A stretch of 64,000 bases of DNA, taken from positions 1,046,486 through 1,110,485 of the forward strand of contig NZ_JANQAJ010000006.1 of the NCBI RefSeq assembly GCF_024707105.1. The letters are read 5' to 3'. Source of the stretch: Devosia ginsengisoli. GTDB taxonomy: Bacteria > Pseudomonadota > Alphaproteobacteria > Rhizobiales > Devosiaceae. The notes under the pieces were generated by a model that was given only the letters and a program-made list of their open reading frames with translations, did not search any database and had not been told where the DNA came from. Both the position numbers and the translations under genes were made by a program. Positions 8,271 through 16,602 of the stretch are shown piece after piece. Numbering within the stretch: position 1 is the stretch's first letter; each line of letters starts with the position of its first letter.

Positions 8271-8668
8271 TGAGAATCCCCCAATTCCCTTTGGCCCAAT
8301 GAAACCGCTAATCTTGGATGAGTCTCAGCTAATATGTACTGCTTCCGAATTTAGGGGCACCAAAACTCTCTCCCATCCGGCCAGCGCCGCGCTAGACCCT
8401 CTGCAATCAGTATATGACTTGTGTGGCCGCAACCTGCTGAACGGGCTGCCTGGTAACGCCCTGCCTCTCCTGACCCGGCGCTATAAGTCCGATGCCAGCG
8501 ATGGCAAGCAGCCCTATCGCTAGGGTCGGTCCGGAACGTCTGCCCAGCCCGAATAGTCGCGGTGGCCTCGGAAACCTTGGGAACCTCGGCAAAAGCGAAT
8601 GCCGGGAGCGCCTGCGGCGCCTATAGCGCGCGGGGCTCATTGTGCATACGCGCCACTATGGCTCGCAA
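8271..8668. other. Gene-poor gap upstream of the XRE regulator
   Basis: About 400 bp between the lipoprotein start and the end of the XRE gene. A minus-strand frame (8407-8640, 77 codons) has an Arg-rich start and one hydrophobic segment (TLAIGLLAIAGIGLI), but lacks a convincing ribosome binding site and looks like low-complexity drift. I see no RNA gene or repeat here. Confidence 0.4.
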
Positions 8669-8929
8669 TCACTCGGTAGCCGTCCGCTTTGCCAGCCTCA
8701 CTCCAACGCCCCCACCGTTCTCGGGGATGAACTGGACGCCGGCGGCTTCAATGCAGGACCGAATGGCGTCTGCGGTTCCTGCGCGACCGCCCAGCCCACC
8801 ATCGCCCGCCTCCAGTCGCTTAATCGTAGGCTCGGAAATTCCTGATGCGTCCGCCAGGTCCTTTTGCGACCAGCCGAGCAGCGCTCGGGCAGCCTTAACC
8901 TGACGAATTGATACTTTTAGTATTGACAT
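8669..8929 (-). CDS. XRE-family phage-type repressor
   Basis: 86 residues from ATG 8929 (MSILKVSIRQVKAARALLGW). The Cro/CI helix-turn-helix is clear: RQVKAARALLGWSQKDLADASGISEPTIKRLEAGDG, followed by a short C-terminal beta segment (CIEAAGVQFIPENGGGVGVRLAK) seen in many stand-alone XRE proteins. An ATG at 8983 would start earlier but would run through the operators. It is divergent from a plus-strand operon beginning at 8989. One operator palindrome covers its first codons and the other covers the opposing promoter, so it likely represses both directions. Confidence 0.85.
   Translation of the reverse strand: MSILKVSIRQVKAARALLGWSQKDLADASGISEPTIKRLEAGDGGLGGRAGTADAIRSCIEAAGVQFIPENGGGVGVRLAKRTATE
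8910..8924. promoter_or_regulatory. XRE operator copy 1 (GATACT-N3-AGTATT)
   Basis: GATACTTTTAGTATT, one base off a perfect 15-bp palindrome. It covers the first codons of the XRE gene and overlaps the TTGACA -35 hexamer of the opposing promoter by two bases. Its centre lies 39 bp from that of copy 2. Confidence 0.6.
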
Positions 8930-8951
8930 GGCATCCGCGACTATGTTTGAT
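8923..8951 (+). promoter_or_regulatory. Sigma-70 promoter for the 8989-11516 operon
   Basis: TTGACA at 8923-8928, 17-bp spacing, TTTGAT at 8946-8951 (4/6 of TATAAT). Both elements are overlapped by the two palindromic operators, so bound repressor would block RNA polymerase. Confidence 0.55.
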
Positions 8952-8963
8952 ACTAACAGTATC
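8949..8963. promoter_or_regulatory. XRE operator copy 2 (GATACT-AAC-AGTATC)
   Basis: A perfect 15-bp palindrome, GATACTAACAGTATC, overlapping the -10 element of the plus-strand promoter. It has the same arms as copy 1. Confidence 0.65.
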
Positions 8964-8988
8964 AGAAAAGCATCGCAGGTCAAAGCAA

Positions 8989-9351
8989 ATGACGAAGGAT
9001 ATCGTTCCGGCGACCGCCGAAGGCACGCCCAAATTCAACCGCTCCGAAATCCTCACCAAAGCTTGGGCCGATTATCGCCGCGATGAATTCAAGGGCTGGG
9101 GTGTCCGTCGCGGCGAACCCTTCAACCGCAAGCACTTCGCCTATTGCCTGCGCATGGCATGGGCGGTGGCCAAGGAATTCGTGGCATCGGCTGCTGTTCC
9201 CGCATCGCCAGCACCCATCGTCAAGACCTGCACCAATCCCGTCCGCGCCGCTGAAATCCGCGCCAAGCTTCGAGACATGGAGTTTGGCGATTTCATGCCT
9301 TGGGCCAGGCGCCGGGATGCCACGGCTGAGCTCGCTCGGCTTTACGCCTAA
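8989..9351 (+). CDS. Hypothetical protein, 120 aa, first gene of XRE-controlled operon
   Basis: 120 residues from ATG 8989 (MTKDIVPATAEGTPKFNRSE). Upstream in-frame codons lie in the promoter and operators, so they are excluded. The protein is basic and soluble, with a central patch RRDEFKGWGVRRGEPFNRKHFAYCLRMAWAVAKEF and no recognised domain. The pattern of aromatic and basic residues would fit a small nucleic-acid-binding accessory protein, but that is only a guess. The Tat-signal gene follows 24 bp downstream. Confidence 0.6.
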   Translation: MTKDIVPATAEGTPKFNRSEILTKAWADYRRDEFKGWGVRRGEPFNRKHFAYCLRMAWAVAKEFVASAAVPASPAPIVKTCTNPVRAAEIRAKLRDMEFGDFMPWARRRDATAELARLYA

Positions 9352-9375
9352 CCACCATCACTAGGAGGACAACCT

Positions 9376-9843
9376 ATGACCGATCACGCCCTCACTCGTC
9401 GCGCACTGATTGCCGGAACCGGCGCCGCCCTAGCTGGTACCGCGCTTGCCGTGCCCTACGTGAACGTTGTTCAAGCTGATGACGTCAGCCTTCCTGTCGA
9501 TCCCGTCGCCAGGTACGAAGCTGCCGTTGCGGAGTTCAGGGCCGCTGCTGAGGCGCTCTATTCTGATATTGCAGACTGGACCGTCAATGCCTCGGATAGC
9601 GGCGTCATCGTCTTCGGTTATCGTCCGCCCAAGCCCGTCGAATTCACCGGCTATGGCGTCTATGAAATCCAGTTGCGCAAAGCGCGCCCCATCGTGGCGC
9701 TGGCCGCATCTGAAAGCGGTCGCGGCTACTACCGCCAGCTCTACTGGCAGGACCAGCGCGGCAATGACCGTTTCCAGGGCGAAGTGAAGTTCACCAGGCC
9801 CTCTGCCTTCACCATAGTTCGGAAAATTCGCGCGCTCGCCTGA
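9376..9843 (+). CDS. Tat-signal exported hypothetical protein, 155 aa
   Basis: 155 residues. The N-terminus TRRALIAGTGAALAGTALAVPYVNVVQA is a twin-arginine signal: RR plus a mildly hydrophobic helix and an AXA-like end, which predicts export of a folded protein to the periplasm. The mature part (about 125 residues) contains the aromatic-rich segments DWTVNASDSGVIVFGYRPPKPVEFTGYGVYEIQ and GRGYYRQLYWQDQRGND. No family recognised and no cysteine-rich or metal-binding motif. AGGAGG at 9363-9368 supports the start. Second gene of the XRE-controlled operon. Confidence 0.6.
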   Translation: MTDHALTRRALIAGTGAALAGTALAVPYVNVVQADDVSLPVDPVARYEAAVAEFRAAAEALYSDIADWTVNASDSGVIVFGYRPPKPVEFTGYGVYEIQLRKARPIVALAASESGRGYYRQLYWQDQRGNDRFQGEVKFTRPSAFTIVRKIRALA

Positions 9844-9917
9844 CCCGACGAAATCGGCTCGGGCAGCGGATGCAACGCTCCCCGAGCCTCCCCACGAATT
9901 CACTTTGGAGGTTCATC

Positions 9918-10622
9918 ATGGATACCCACAACTTACTCTCCCGCCGCACCCTGCTCAAGGCTTCGCCGGCCGCTCTTGCGGCGCTGACAGTATCCCCCTC
10001 GATGGCAGAGGTTCACGCGAGCCGCTTCACCAGCAAGATTGCCGCTTATGAGGAAGCGCTTGCGGCCTCAAACCTCACCGATGAGGCACGGGAGGCCGCT
10101 GAGGCGGCCGTTGCCGCAATGGGTATTATCTTGGTGCCGATGGGACTGCTTCCCAACGGGAATTCGCCCAGCGGCCACCGCGACCTGGCGCTATTCACCG
10201 AAGCGAGCCTCATCGAGGCAATTCAAGAAGAGGCCGAAGGGGCAAAGCAGCGCCTTTGCACGCGCTATGCTGAGGCTTTGGCGCCGGGGCGCAACGCCGA
10301 CATCGCCGGCGGAATCGACGCAATGCGAGACCGCAGCCTGGCTGCCCTCGATGATGCAAAAGCGCTGGCCCGTTCGCGCGAGGAACTGCACAATGTTCCC
10401 GAGCTGACGCGTGCGGCTATTGCCGCTGACGACGCGCTGGACGAAATCACTCAGGAAATTCTTGCGCTGGTGCCCGTCACCCCAGGCGAGGGCTTGGAAA
10501 AAGCCGCATGGCTTCATGGCCTCCTGCGTGAGCGAAAAGGGCATTTCTATGTGCAGGATTGGGATGCCCTTCTAGCCTCAATTGGCGGCGTGCGCCTGCC
10601 CTCTTACGCGGAGGGCCTCTAA
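9918..10622 (+). CDS. Tat-signal exported hypothetical protein, 234 aa
   Basis: 234 residues from ATG 9918. A second twin-arginine signal follows the start: LSRRTLLKASPAALAALTVSPSMAEV (S-R-R-T-L-L-K core). The mature domain is almost entirely alpha-helical and rich in Ala, Glu and Arg, with likely coiled-coil stretches (EEALAASNLTDEAREAAEAAVAAMG; RSREELHNVPELTRAAIAADDALDEITQEIL). A TTTGGAGG Shine-Dalgarno lies about 7 bp before the ATG. Two adjacent Tat substrates without redox-enzyme motifs are unusual. Function unknown. The stop is immediately followed by the next ATG (10623). Confidence 0.6.
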   Translation: MDTHNLLSRRTLLKASPAALAALTVSPSMAEVHASRFTSKIAAYEEALAASNLTDEAREAAEAAVAAMGIILVPMGLLPNGNSPSGHRDLALFTEASLIEAIQEEAEGAKQRLCTRYAEALAPGRNADIAGGIDAMRDRSLAALDDAKALARSREELHNVPELTRAAIAADDALDEITQEILALVPVTPGEGLEKAAWLHGLLRERKGHFYVQDWDALLASIGGVRLPSYAEGL

Positions 10623-11516
10623 ATGGAAGCGCCAGTCATCATCCGGGAATTCTCCCCCATCCGTGGCCTGCGTCTGTTCACTTCGATCCCCGAAGGCATG
10701 CGCGTCGTCAGAGTTGATCGGGATAGGCCTGGCAGCATCTACTCCAAAGGCATGTATGTCGTCATCGACCCCTCACGCACCGAACTGGTGGAAGGCATTG
10801 ACGTTGCGCTGGTCACCACTGGCGGCCCGCTTGACGGTTTCGAGCCTATTGCCGTGGTCGTGGAGCTTTGCCGCGCCTTCGGTGGCTGGTGCACCGCTCC
10901 TGGCGGCGGCGGCCATAGCCAGGTTATGGGCGCCGGCAAGCCGCTTCGTATGGTGGATGGGCCGCAAAATCCCGAAGGCCTGCAACGCAGGATAATCGGC
11001 GCCGTAGTCGGTTATTTGGGCGAAAGCTGGGGCGAGCCCATCCGCGACCTTTGGCCCCTGAACAGGGACTTGCCATGGCGCGAGGGCGCCTATGAACGGG
11101 ACGACTTGCCAAGCACTTATGTCTGCCAGTGCGAAGGCGTGTGCCTTGTTCCGGTCTATCAGGATGGGGCGAGGCTCTTGTTCGACGCCACCGCGCCCAT
11201 AGAACCGGGAGACTATGTGTGCCTCTGGCTCAAGCCCCGTTTTTATCACGAGGGCATCAAATACCAATGCATGGTCAAGCGGCTGGTGACGCCACTACCA
11301 ATCGGACCATTCCCGCTTCCCGACGAAATGCCGGCGCCGCCCGTCATTTTGGTGGAAATGCTGAACCCGGCGCGCACTTTTGTCGTGCCCCTTAATCGAG
11401 TGGCCGCCATCCACAGGTGCCTAGGGGAATACGGGGGCAAGCCCCTCAAGCTCACTCGGCAGCAAATGCGCGAGAATAATGAGGCCGAGCGAGCAGCGGC
11501 GGGAGGGGGCGTATGA
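10623..11516 (+). CDS. Hypothetical protein with S24/LexA-like beta-fold segments
   Basis: 297 residues, starting directly after the stop of the preceding gene. Two segments resemble the beta-rich fold of S24 peptidase/LexA C-terminal domains: YSKGMYVVIDPSRTELVEGIDVALV...IIGAVVG (about 38-140) and PIEPGDYVCLWLKPRFYHEGIKYQCMVKRL (about 195-225). I see no clear catalytic Ser/Lys pair and no N-terminal HTH, so it is probably not an autocleaving repressor. Four cysteines cluster in the middle. It belongs to the operon under the XRE promoter. The S24 relation is a visual inference. Confidence 0.5.
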   Translation: MEAPVIIREFSPIRGLRLFTSIPEGMRVVRVDRDRPGSIYSKGMYVVIDPSRTELVEGIDVALVTTGGPLDGFEPIAVVVELCRAFGGWCTAPGGGGHSQVMGAGKPLRMVDGPQNPEGLQRRIIGAVVGYLGESWGEPIRDLWPLNRDLPWREGAYERDDLPSTYVCQCEGVCLVPVYQDGARLLFDATAPIEPGDYVCLWLKPRFYHEGIKYQCMVKRLVTPLPIGPFPLPDEMPAPPVILVEMLNPARTFVVPLNRVAAIHRCLGEYGGKPLKLTRQQMRENNEAERAAAGGGV

Positions 11517-11560
11517 ACCTCCTCCTGGCTCTTATCTACCGAGCATCACGCCGCGAGTAG
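11513..11560 (+). CDS. Possible 15-codon leader/peptide overlapping the operon end
   Basis: ATG at 11513 overlaps the preceding TGA as ATGA and opens a 15-codon frame (MNLLLALIYRASRRE). It overlaps the 3' end of the convergent gene by 15 bp. It has a hydrophobic start and a basic tail. It may be a coupled micropeptide or chance. Confidence 0.2.
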   Translation: MNLLLALIYRASRRE

Positions 11561-12202
11561 CTGTTGCTGCCTTTTTGGTAGGACGACTAATTGCCCGCTG
11601 ACAGGTTCGTCTGTGTCGTTCCATCTGGCCGACAACTCGCCGTCCAACGCCTTGATTGCCCGAGCGACAGCTTTGGGATTCAACCCGGCCCCGTGCCATC
11701 CCGCTTTTGCAAAATATGTCCCCGTACCCGCCATCGCATCCAGGTCACCCATCGAAAGACGCAAATCAAAGCATCTTTCCCGTATCTGATCGATCACGAG
11801 ATAGCCGGTAGGCACAAAGGAGGGTCGTGGTCGTGTGAACCCAAAATATCCGGCCATGCTGCGGATGTAGCGGAGGCTTCGATCCGGGAACGTCCCTTGC
11901 ACTTCGGCCAACGTACCATGTCGATAAACCTTGCGCAGACGCGAGACCTGTTCGCCAGTCCAATGCTGGCGTTTCGGCGCCAGTCCCAATTGTTGAGCCT
12001 TGGCCCGCACCGAAGAATAGGACCGCTTGCCACCAAGCGCTCGGATCGCTGCCTGATAGTCGGGGTGCAGTCGTCGAAGCGTGTCCAGCTCCGCATCACT
12101 CCAGAGCGGCGAGCCATTCGGCGTGCATCCATGGCGCCTCATTCGCGCGCGTGCTCGATCGCCAGATGCCACTCCTGCTGCAAGAAAGGCTATTCGGTTC
12201 AT
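11546..12202 (-). CDS. SANT/Myb-like DNA-binding protein of accessory cassette
   Basis: 218 residues from ATG 12202, preceded by a strong AGGAGGAAACC ribosome binding site; upstream in-frame codons are rejected. Two tandem homeodomain/SANT-like repeats can be seen: WSDAELDTLRRLHPDYQAAIRALGGKRSYSSVRAKAQQLGL and WTGEQVSRLRKVYRHGTLAEVQGTFPDRSLRYIRSMAGYFGF. The conserved Trp begins each repeat, as in GcrA and phage SANT-type proteins. The C-terminal half (YLVIDQIRERCFDLRLSMGDLDAMAGTGTYFAKAG) could fold as another helical DNA-binding unit. Convergent with the XRE-controlled operon. Likely a regulator in a phage-derived cassette. Confidence 0.6.
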   Translation of the reverse strand: MNRIAFLAAGVASGDRARARMRRHGCTPNGSPLWSDAELDTLRRLHPDYQAAIRALGGKRSYSSVRAKAQQLGLAPKRQHWTGEQVSRLRKVYRHGTLAEVQGTFPDRSLRYIRSMAGYFGFTRPRPSFVPTGYLVIDQIRERCFDLRLSMGDLDAMAGTGTYFAKAGWHGAGLNPKAVARAIKALDGELSARWNDTDEPVSGQLVVLPKRQQQLLAA

Positions 12203-12431
12203 GGTTTCCTCCTGGATTGCCCACGAACCCATTCTGAAAATCGCAACGAAGAGCCTGGCAAGCCGGGATTCCAGACTTTGCGCGCTACACTCGAAGTTAG
12301 CCACCGAATGCTGCAATCTGGCCTTCAAATGATTTCGCCGTGCCCCAGCATCAAGCCGCGCCGTCCCCCTTGCCTACCGCATGATCGACGGCCTGCTGGA
12401 CGAGAAATGGTGATAGCCAGCACCAGCCAGA

Positions 12432-15400
12432 TTACATTCCCAATTGATCCAGCAACCCTCCTAGCGGGTCATTTCCGCTCTCTTCCGTATCGGGCGCAAC
12501 CGGCGGCGCAATGAGATCGATCAATTGCTCGGTCTGGGTCGGTGGCGGGGGTAGTGTTGTCGGCGCAACGGCCGGTCCACGCGGATCCGGCCTGGGAAGG
12601 GACACGGCCGGGGATGGCGCCTGAACCGGGTCGGCCGGCGCAGTTTCCGCTCCCGGCTGCTGCTGCCCAAACACGCCTCCGATCAGCTCGTTCAAGAGGG
12701 ACTCGCTAGAGGGTTGCCCGTCTGCGCCTACCGGGGCCTGACCGCCGGCAAATTGCCCGATAAGGTCCGTCACGGCGCCCCCTGCCATTGTGCTCGGATC
12801 CCCATTGAGCACACCGTCCAGCCCGCCCAGCGCATTGGCCGCCCCTTCGGCTAATCCGCCGACACCATTGCCAAGCTGGGATATGGACGCCAGCGCGCGG
12901 CCGGGATCGGCAAGAAGCGCCGACAAGTCGGGGTAGATGGCCGGACCGGACAGCGGGCCTTTCACCAGAATCGGCATGCCGAGCCCGGACACGTCGAAAT
13001 CGCTGCCCTGTCCATCCAGCGAGGCGACCACGCGGGGGTCGAGACGCATATCGATGGCTTGGGCCGCTATGTCGAAACTACCCGAGCCGGTCATGCGCAC
13101 GAAGGGGCCGAGCAGGCGGATATCGCTTACCGTGCCAACCCCGTCCTGGATATCTGCCGCCACCGAGAATTCGGTGAATTCAGTCTTGGCCTCGTTGTTG
13201 GCGCTATAGCCGGCGACGAGCAGAGACTGCACATTGCGCACCAGCCCCGCCACGTCGATGCCACGCAGGGCGCCATCGTTGAAGACCAGCGCCACCGGGC
13301 CGCGCAGCGAGCGCGCAAAAGCCTGACTATCGGCACCGGCGCCGGACACTTCTATATTGGCCTTGAGCGTGCCCTCAATGTTCTGGAAACCTGCGGCCGC
13401 CGTCAGCAGCGGCAGCGCCTGCACGCCCTCCATGCCCGCAGTAAGCGCGACGGCCGGAACTGTACCACTGCCATTGGCCGTTACGCTGGCGCTGAGTGTC
13501 CCATCGTAGAAGCCCGCCTGGGGCACGCTCAATGCAGCCACGCCGTCCGAAACCGAAAGGCTGGCCGTGGCTGGGCCGGCTTTGACGGCACCATAGCTGA
13601 GCTGGTTGGCTTGAAGCCGTATATCGGCATCGAACAGGCGCAGCACGGAGAGGTCAATTGCCGCTGGCCCCGAACTGCTCCCGGTCGCGCTCTCCTGGCC
13701 GCTGCCAGTCAACGTGCCGAAATCCAGCGCATCGACCGCCAAGGTTGCAGTGACCTTCGGCTTGCCGGACGTTGTTGCGGCCAACGAACCGCGCACCTGT
13801 ATGTCGTCAAGGCTGATGCTGGCTTCACTGAGGGCCACCTGACCGCTATCGACGGCGATACCACCGGAAAAGGCGAACCGGCCCAGTTGTGCGCCCAGAT
13901 TCTGGCCCATCCAATTGGCGGCTTGGGTCAGCGACGGGGCAGCAATATCGGCCTTGCCGGATATCGTGCCGTCCAGGTTGAGCGTGCCGGCAAAGCCGGC
14001 ATTGACCGGCGCAGTCTTGAGATCCAGCGCCACCTGGCCGGGCTGTCCCCAGAGCAGGTCAGCCAGCGCCAGCGAGGTGGAAAAGCTCAGAGGCTCGCCA
14101 TTCCAATGCGCGGTGCCCGACAGCGACAAAGGCTGGCGGACGTCTTCGATCCTGAGGCTCGCTTCGAGCGACTCGACCACACCAGCGCCGGGGCGCACCA
14201 TGGTTTCCAACTGGGGAATATTCACCCGTCCGCCCGCAATGGATACCTCACCGCGCAGGTTGAGCGAATTGCGGATCGCCTCACCGTCCAGACCGCGAAA
14301 GGCATATTGCAGTTGCGAAGAGATTTTGCCGCTCGCCGGCGCCTGCTGGCCCGCCAGTGCCACGAGACTGGCAATGTCGATGGACGACATATTGAGCGAG
14401 CCGCTGGATTGGGGATCCTCGGCATTGACGTCCATGGCGATGCTGGCCGCCAGGCTGCCTCCCGCTATCGCAGCCGACTGCACCACGGATACGAGCTTGC
14501 CGGCCTGCAATTGCACGCTAATGGTCACGTCCTGGGCAAGGGCGTCTCCCGCCCTCAGGGAGGCCGCATGCAGCTCGATATCGGCATCTAGGGTGCGTAG
14601 CGCGGACAGGTCCGCGCCGCCCGCCGCAGCATTGGCCGGCCCTGCCGCATTCTCATCCGAAGCGGCTGCTGCCGGCTGGAAGTCGGAATAGTCGAGGGCA
14701 TCGGCATCGATCCGCGCCATGACGAAAGGACGGTCTGCCGGCGTGTAGCTGATATCGAGCTGCATCTTCTGCCCGTTGCTGGCAATCTCACCACCGCTGA
14801 TGCGGTAACTGCCATCGTCGGCCAGTTGAATATTGCCCGACGCGCTTACCTCGGCCAGCATGGGATGCAATGGTCGTTCCGCCTGCGCGGATAGGGAAAA
14901 TTCCGTTGGCTGACGCGCCAGCAGGTTTCCCAGCGAACCGATATTGGCGTCCAGCGCCATCTTCCCGTCGCGCGTCACCCCGGACATGCTCACGGCCACG
15001 GGCCGATCGAGACCGGGAGCGGACAGACGAAGCTCTATAGCACTGGCCATGGGCTCTGTGATTTCTCCTGTCCGGCGCGCGATTTCACCATCGCTCACCA
15101 CGACGCTGCTGAATGACAAGCGTTCGAGATAGAAGGCAATGGTCTTGAAAATATCGGCATCATCGTCGGGCTCGGTCGCCGACGGCGCTGCCGAAGCGTC
15201 CGTCACCGTATCGTCCAGCACGATGCGCGGGCTCTTAAGCTCGATACCGCTGACGCGCACCTGGCCCGACAGTAACGGCAGGAGTTCCACCGACGCGACG
15301 GAGCGCGCCGCCGCGACGGCAACAGCGCCATCACCTGTCTTCAACACCATATCTTCAGCGACAATGCCAAATTCAGGAAGGACCGAAAAATGGATCGTGC

Positions 15401-15551
15401 CATTGAGCGCGATTTCGGCGCCCGAGACCTCGGAGAGCTGGCTGGCGAGCGCCGTTCTCAGGCCACCGGAATTGACCGCAAAGGGCAACAGGAACGCCAG
15501 TCCAATGAGTGCAAGCGCCACAATCGCTACGGCTAAAGCAGCTTTTTTCAC
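12432..15551 (-). CDS. AsmA-family inner-membrane protein (DUF748-like)
   Basis: 1039 residues. A single N-terminal transmembrane helix (AALAVAIVALALIGLAFLLPFAVN) is followed by an AsmA N-terminal domain (LSEVSGAEIALNGTIHFSVLPEFGIVAEDMVL) and long repeats of beta-strand-rich LDA/LDL patterns. The AsmA C-terminal domain (about 800-930) includes LRGPVALVFNDGALRGIDVAGLVRN. The last ~110 residues are Pro/Gln/Gly-rich and probably disordered. AsmA/TamB/YhdP proteins bridge the periplasm and are linked to outer-membrane phospholipid transport and envelope assembly. The length is large for AsmA. The gene is intact and stands alone. Confidence 0.9.
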   Translation of the reverse strand: MKKAALAVAIVALALIGLAFLLPFAVNSGGLRTALASQLSEVSGAEIALNGTIHFSVLPEFGIVAEDMVLKTGDGAVAVAAARSVASVELLPLLSGQVRVSGIELKSPRIVLDDTVTDASAAPSATEPDDDADIFKTIAFYLERLSFSSVVVSDGEIARRTGEITEPMASAIELRLSAPGLDRPVAVSMSGVTRDGKMALDANIGSLGNLLARQPTEFSLSAQAERPLHPMLAEVSASGNIQLADDGSYRISGGEIASNGQKMQLDISYTPADRPFVMARIDADALDYSDFQPAAAASDENAAGPANAAAGGADLSALRTLDADIELHAASLRAGDALAQDVTISVQLQAGKLVSVVQSAAIAGGSLAASIAMDVNAEDPQSSGSLNMSSIDIASLVALAGQQAPASGKISSQLQYAFRGLDGEAIRNSLNLRGEVSIAGGRVNIPQLETMVRPGAGVVESLEASLRIEDVRQPLSLSGTAHWNGEPLSFSTSLALADLLWGQPGQVALDLKTAPVNAGFAGTLNLDGTISGKADIAAPSLTQAANWMGQNLGAQLGRFAFSGGIAVDSGQVALSEASISLDDIQVRGSLAATTSGKPKVTATLAVDALDFGTLTGSGQESATGSSSGPAAIDLSVLRLFDADIRLQANQLSYGAVKAGPATASLSVSDGVAALSVPQAGFYDGTLSASVTANGSGTVPAVALTAGMEGVQALPLLTAAAGFQNIEGTLKANIEVSGAGADSQAFARSLRGPVALVFNDGALRGIDVAGLVRNVQSLLVAGYSANNEAKTEFTEFSVAADIQDGVGTVSDIRLLGPFVRMTGSGSFDIAAQAIDMRLDPRVVASLDGQGSDFDVSGLGMPILVKGPLSGPAIYPDLSALLADPGRALASISQLGNGVGGLAEGAANALGGLDGVLNGDPSTMAGGAVTDLIGQFAGGQAPVGADGQPSSESLLNELIGGVFGQQQPGAETAPADPVQAPSPAVSLPRPDPRGPAVAPTTLPPPPTQTEQLIDLIAPPVAPDTEESGNDPLGGLLDQLGM

Positions 15552-15780
15552 GCCGGAGCCTCCTGAAGTTCAGGCTGGAGATAAGCCCCATCGGTCCCCC
15601 ATCCGACGGCCCATCGAATCACAATGAGCCTTCAGCACTACCGCAAACACCGTTGGAACTCGTTAACCATGCCCACGAGCTTCAAAATTCGTGTGCCTTG
15701 CTACGATGTGTGAATAATGGGGTGTGCGCTCGATATACCCGGGCGCGCGTACCGGCCGTCCAGCCGGTGGAGCATTGCCC

Positions 15781-15975
15781 ATGAAGCCCGTGGCATACTC
15801 TGTTCCTGATGTGCTCAAGATGATCGGCATCAGCCGAACCACGTTCTACCAGCTGGTGAAATCCGGCGAGATCAAGGTTCGCAAGGTCGGGACGCGTAGC
15901 ATCGTGCTTTCGAAAGACCTCGAAGCCTGGGTGCAGCAGCTTCCGGTCCTGCATGATTTCGGTGATGGCCAATGA
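15781..15975 (+). CDS. Excisionase-like helix-turn-helix protein
   Basis: 64 residues from ATG 15781 (MKPVAYSVPDVLKMIGISRT). A winged-HTH of the MerR/Xis 'HTH_17' type spans the protein: VPDVLKMIGISRTTFYQLVKSGEIKVRKVGTRSIVLSKDLEAWVQQL. Such proteins act as excisionases/recombination directionality factors or small repressors on integrative elements. GGTGGAG about 9 bp upstream supports the start. Its stop overlaps the ATG of the next gene. No integrase lies beside it, but tRNA-Ala lies 1.5 kb downstream. Confidence 0.7.
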   Translation: MKPVAYSVPDVLKMIGISRTTFYQLVKSGEIKVRKVGTRSIVLSKDLEAWVQQLPVLHDFGDGQ

Positions 15976-16379
15976 CCGAGTACCAGCCGTCCCCTCGGGT
16001 CGTTCGGAAGCGCAAGGACGTTGACCGGCAGCAGGTTCGCCGCAACCGTATGAAGGCCACCGGCACTCCCACCACGCATGTGCTGGACCGGGCATTGGTC
16101 GAAGGCCTCATGTACCAGATCGACCTTCAGCGCGTTCGTGGCGTGGACGTGAAGGAAATGCAGATTTCGGCGCAGCGGGTGCTGGCCTACGCTACGTCCA
16201 TTTTGACTGCAGGGACTAACGGCAGCGACCACTACAATGTTGAATCGGTGGCCGCGGTGATCCGGAAGCGTATTGGCCAACCTGGCGCAAGCAAGTTCCG
16301 CCTGGCCCTTATTCCGAAAGAGCAGCGGCGGGCGGCGGCCTTGATGTCCATCGAATATGCTGAGGATGTCGAGGCCTAG
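15972..16379 (+). CDS. Hypothetical protein, 135 aa, coupled to excisionase-like gene
   Basis: 135 residues; its ATG overlaps the end of the preceding gene (ATGA at 15972-15975), so the two are translationally coupled. The N-terminus is strongly basic (RVVRKRKDVDRQQVRRNRMKATG), suggesting nucleic-acid contact. The rest is helical, with an Arg-rich tail (KFRLALIPKEQRRAAALMSIEYAEDVEA). No named domain recognised. Probably a cargo or control gene of the same element. Confidence 0.55.
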   Translation: MTEYQPSPRVVRKRKDVDRQQVRRNRMKATGTPTTHVLDRALVEGLMYQIDLQRVRGVDVKEMQISAQRVLAYATSILTAGTNGSDHYNVESVAAVIRKRIGQPGASKFRLALIPKEQRRAAALMSIEYAEDVEA

Positions 16380-16602
16380 GCGGCACTGTTGGAATCGTCG
16401 ATTTGTTCGAGTGTGCCGCTTTTCGATGTCGTCGGTCACCACTGCGGTAATGTCACCGAGGTATGATCCAGGCTTTGCGCCCGCAATTCCTGGATGCCAA
16501 AGTTCCGTGCGGCGTATGACACGCTGCCCTAAGGGCCGCACACAGGTCTAGATTTTTGCCGGCCTCCCGGTCACAACTACCCAGTGACTGCTTGAGGATG
16601 CC

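Noticed and set aside
8407..8640. 77-codon minus-strand frame in the XRE upstream gap
   Set aside because: Arg-rich low-complexity start and no ribosome binding site; one hydrophobic stretch is not enough.
13059..14591. 510-codon plus-strand frame opposite the AsmA gene
   Set aside because: Arg/His/Gly-rich product typical of high-GC antisense frames; the opposite strand has clear AsmA features.
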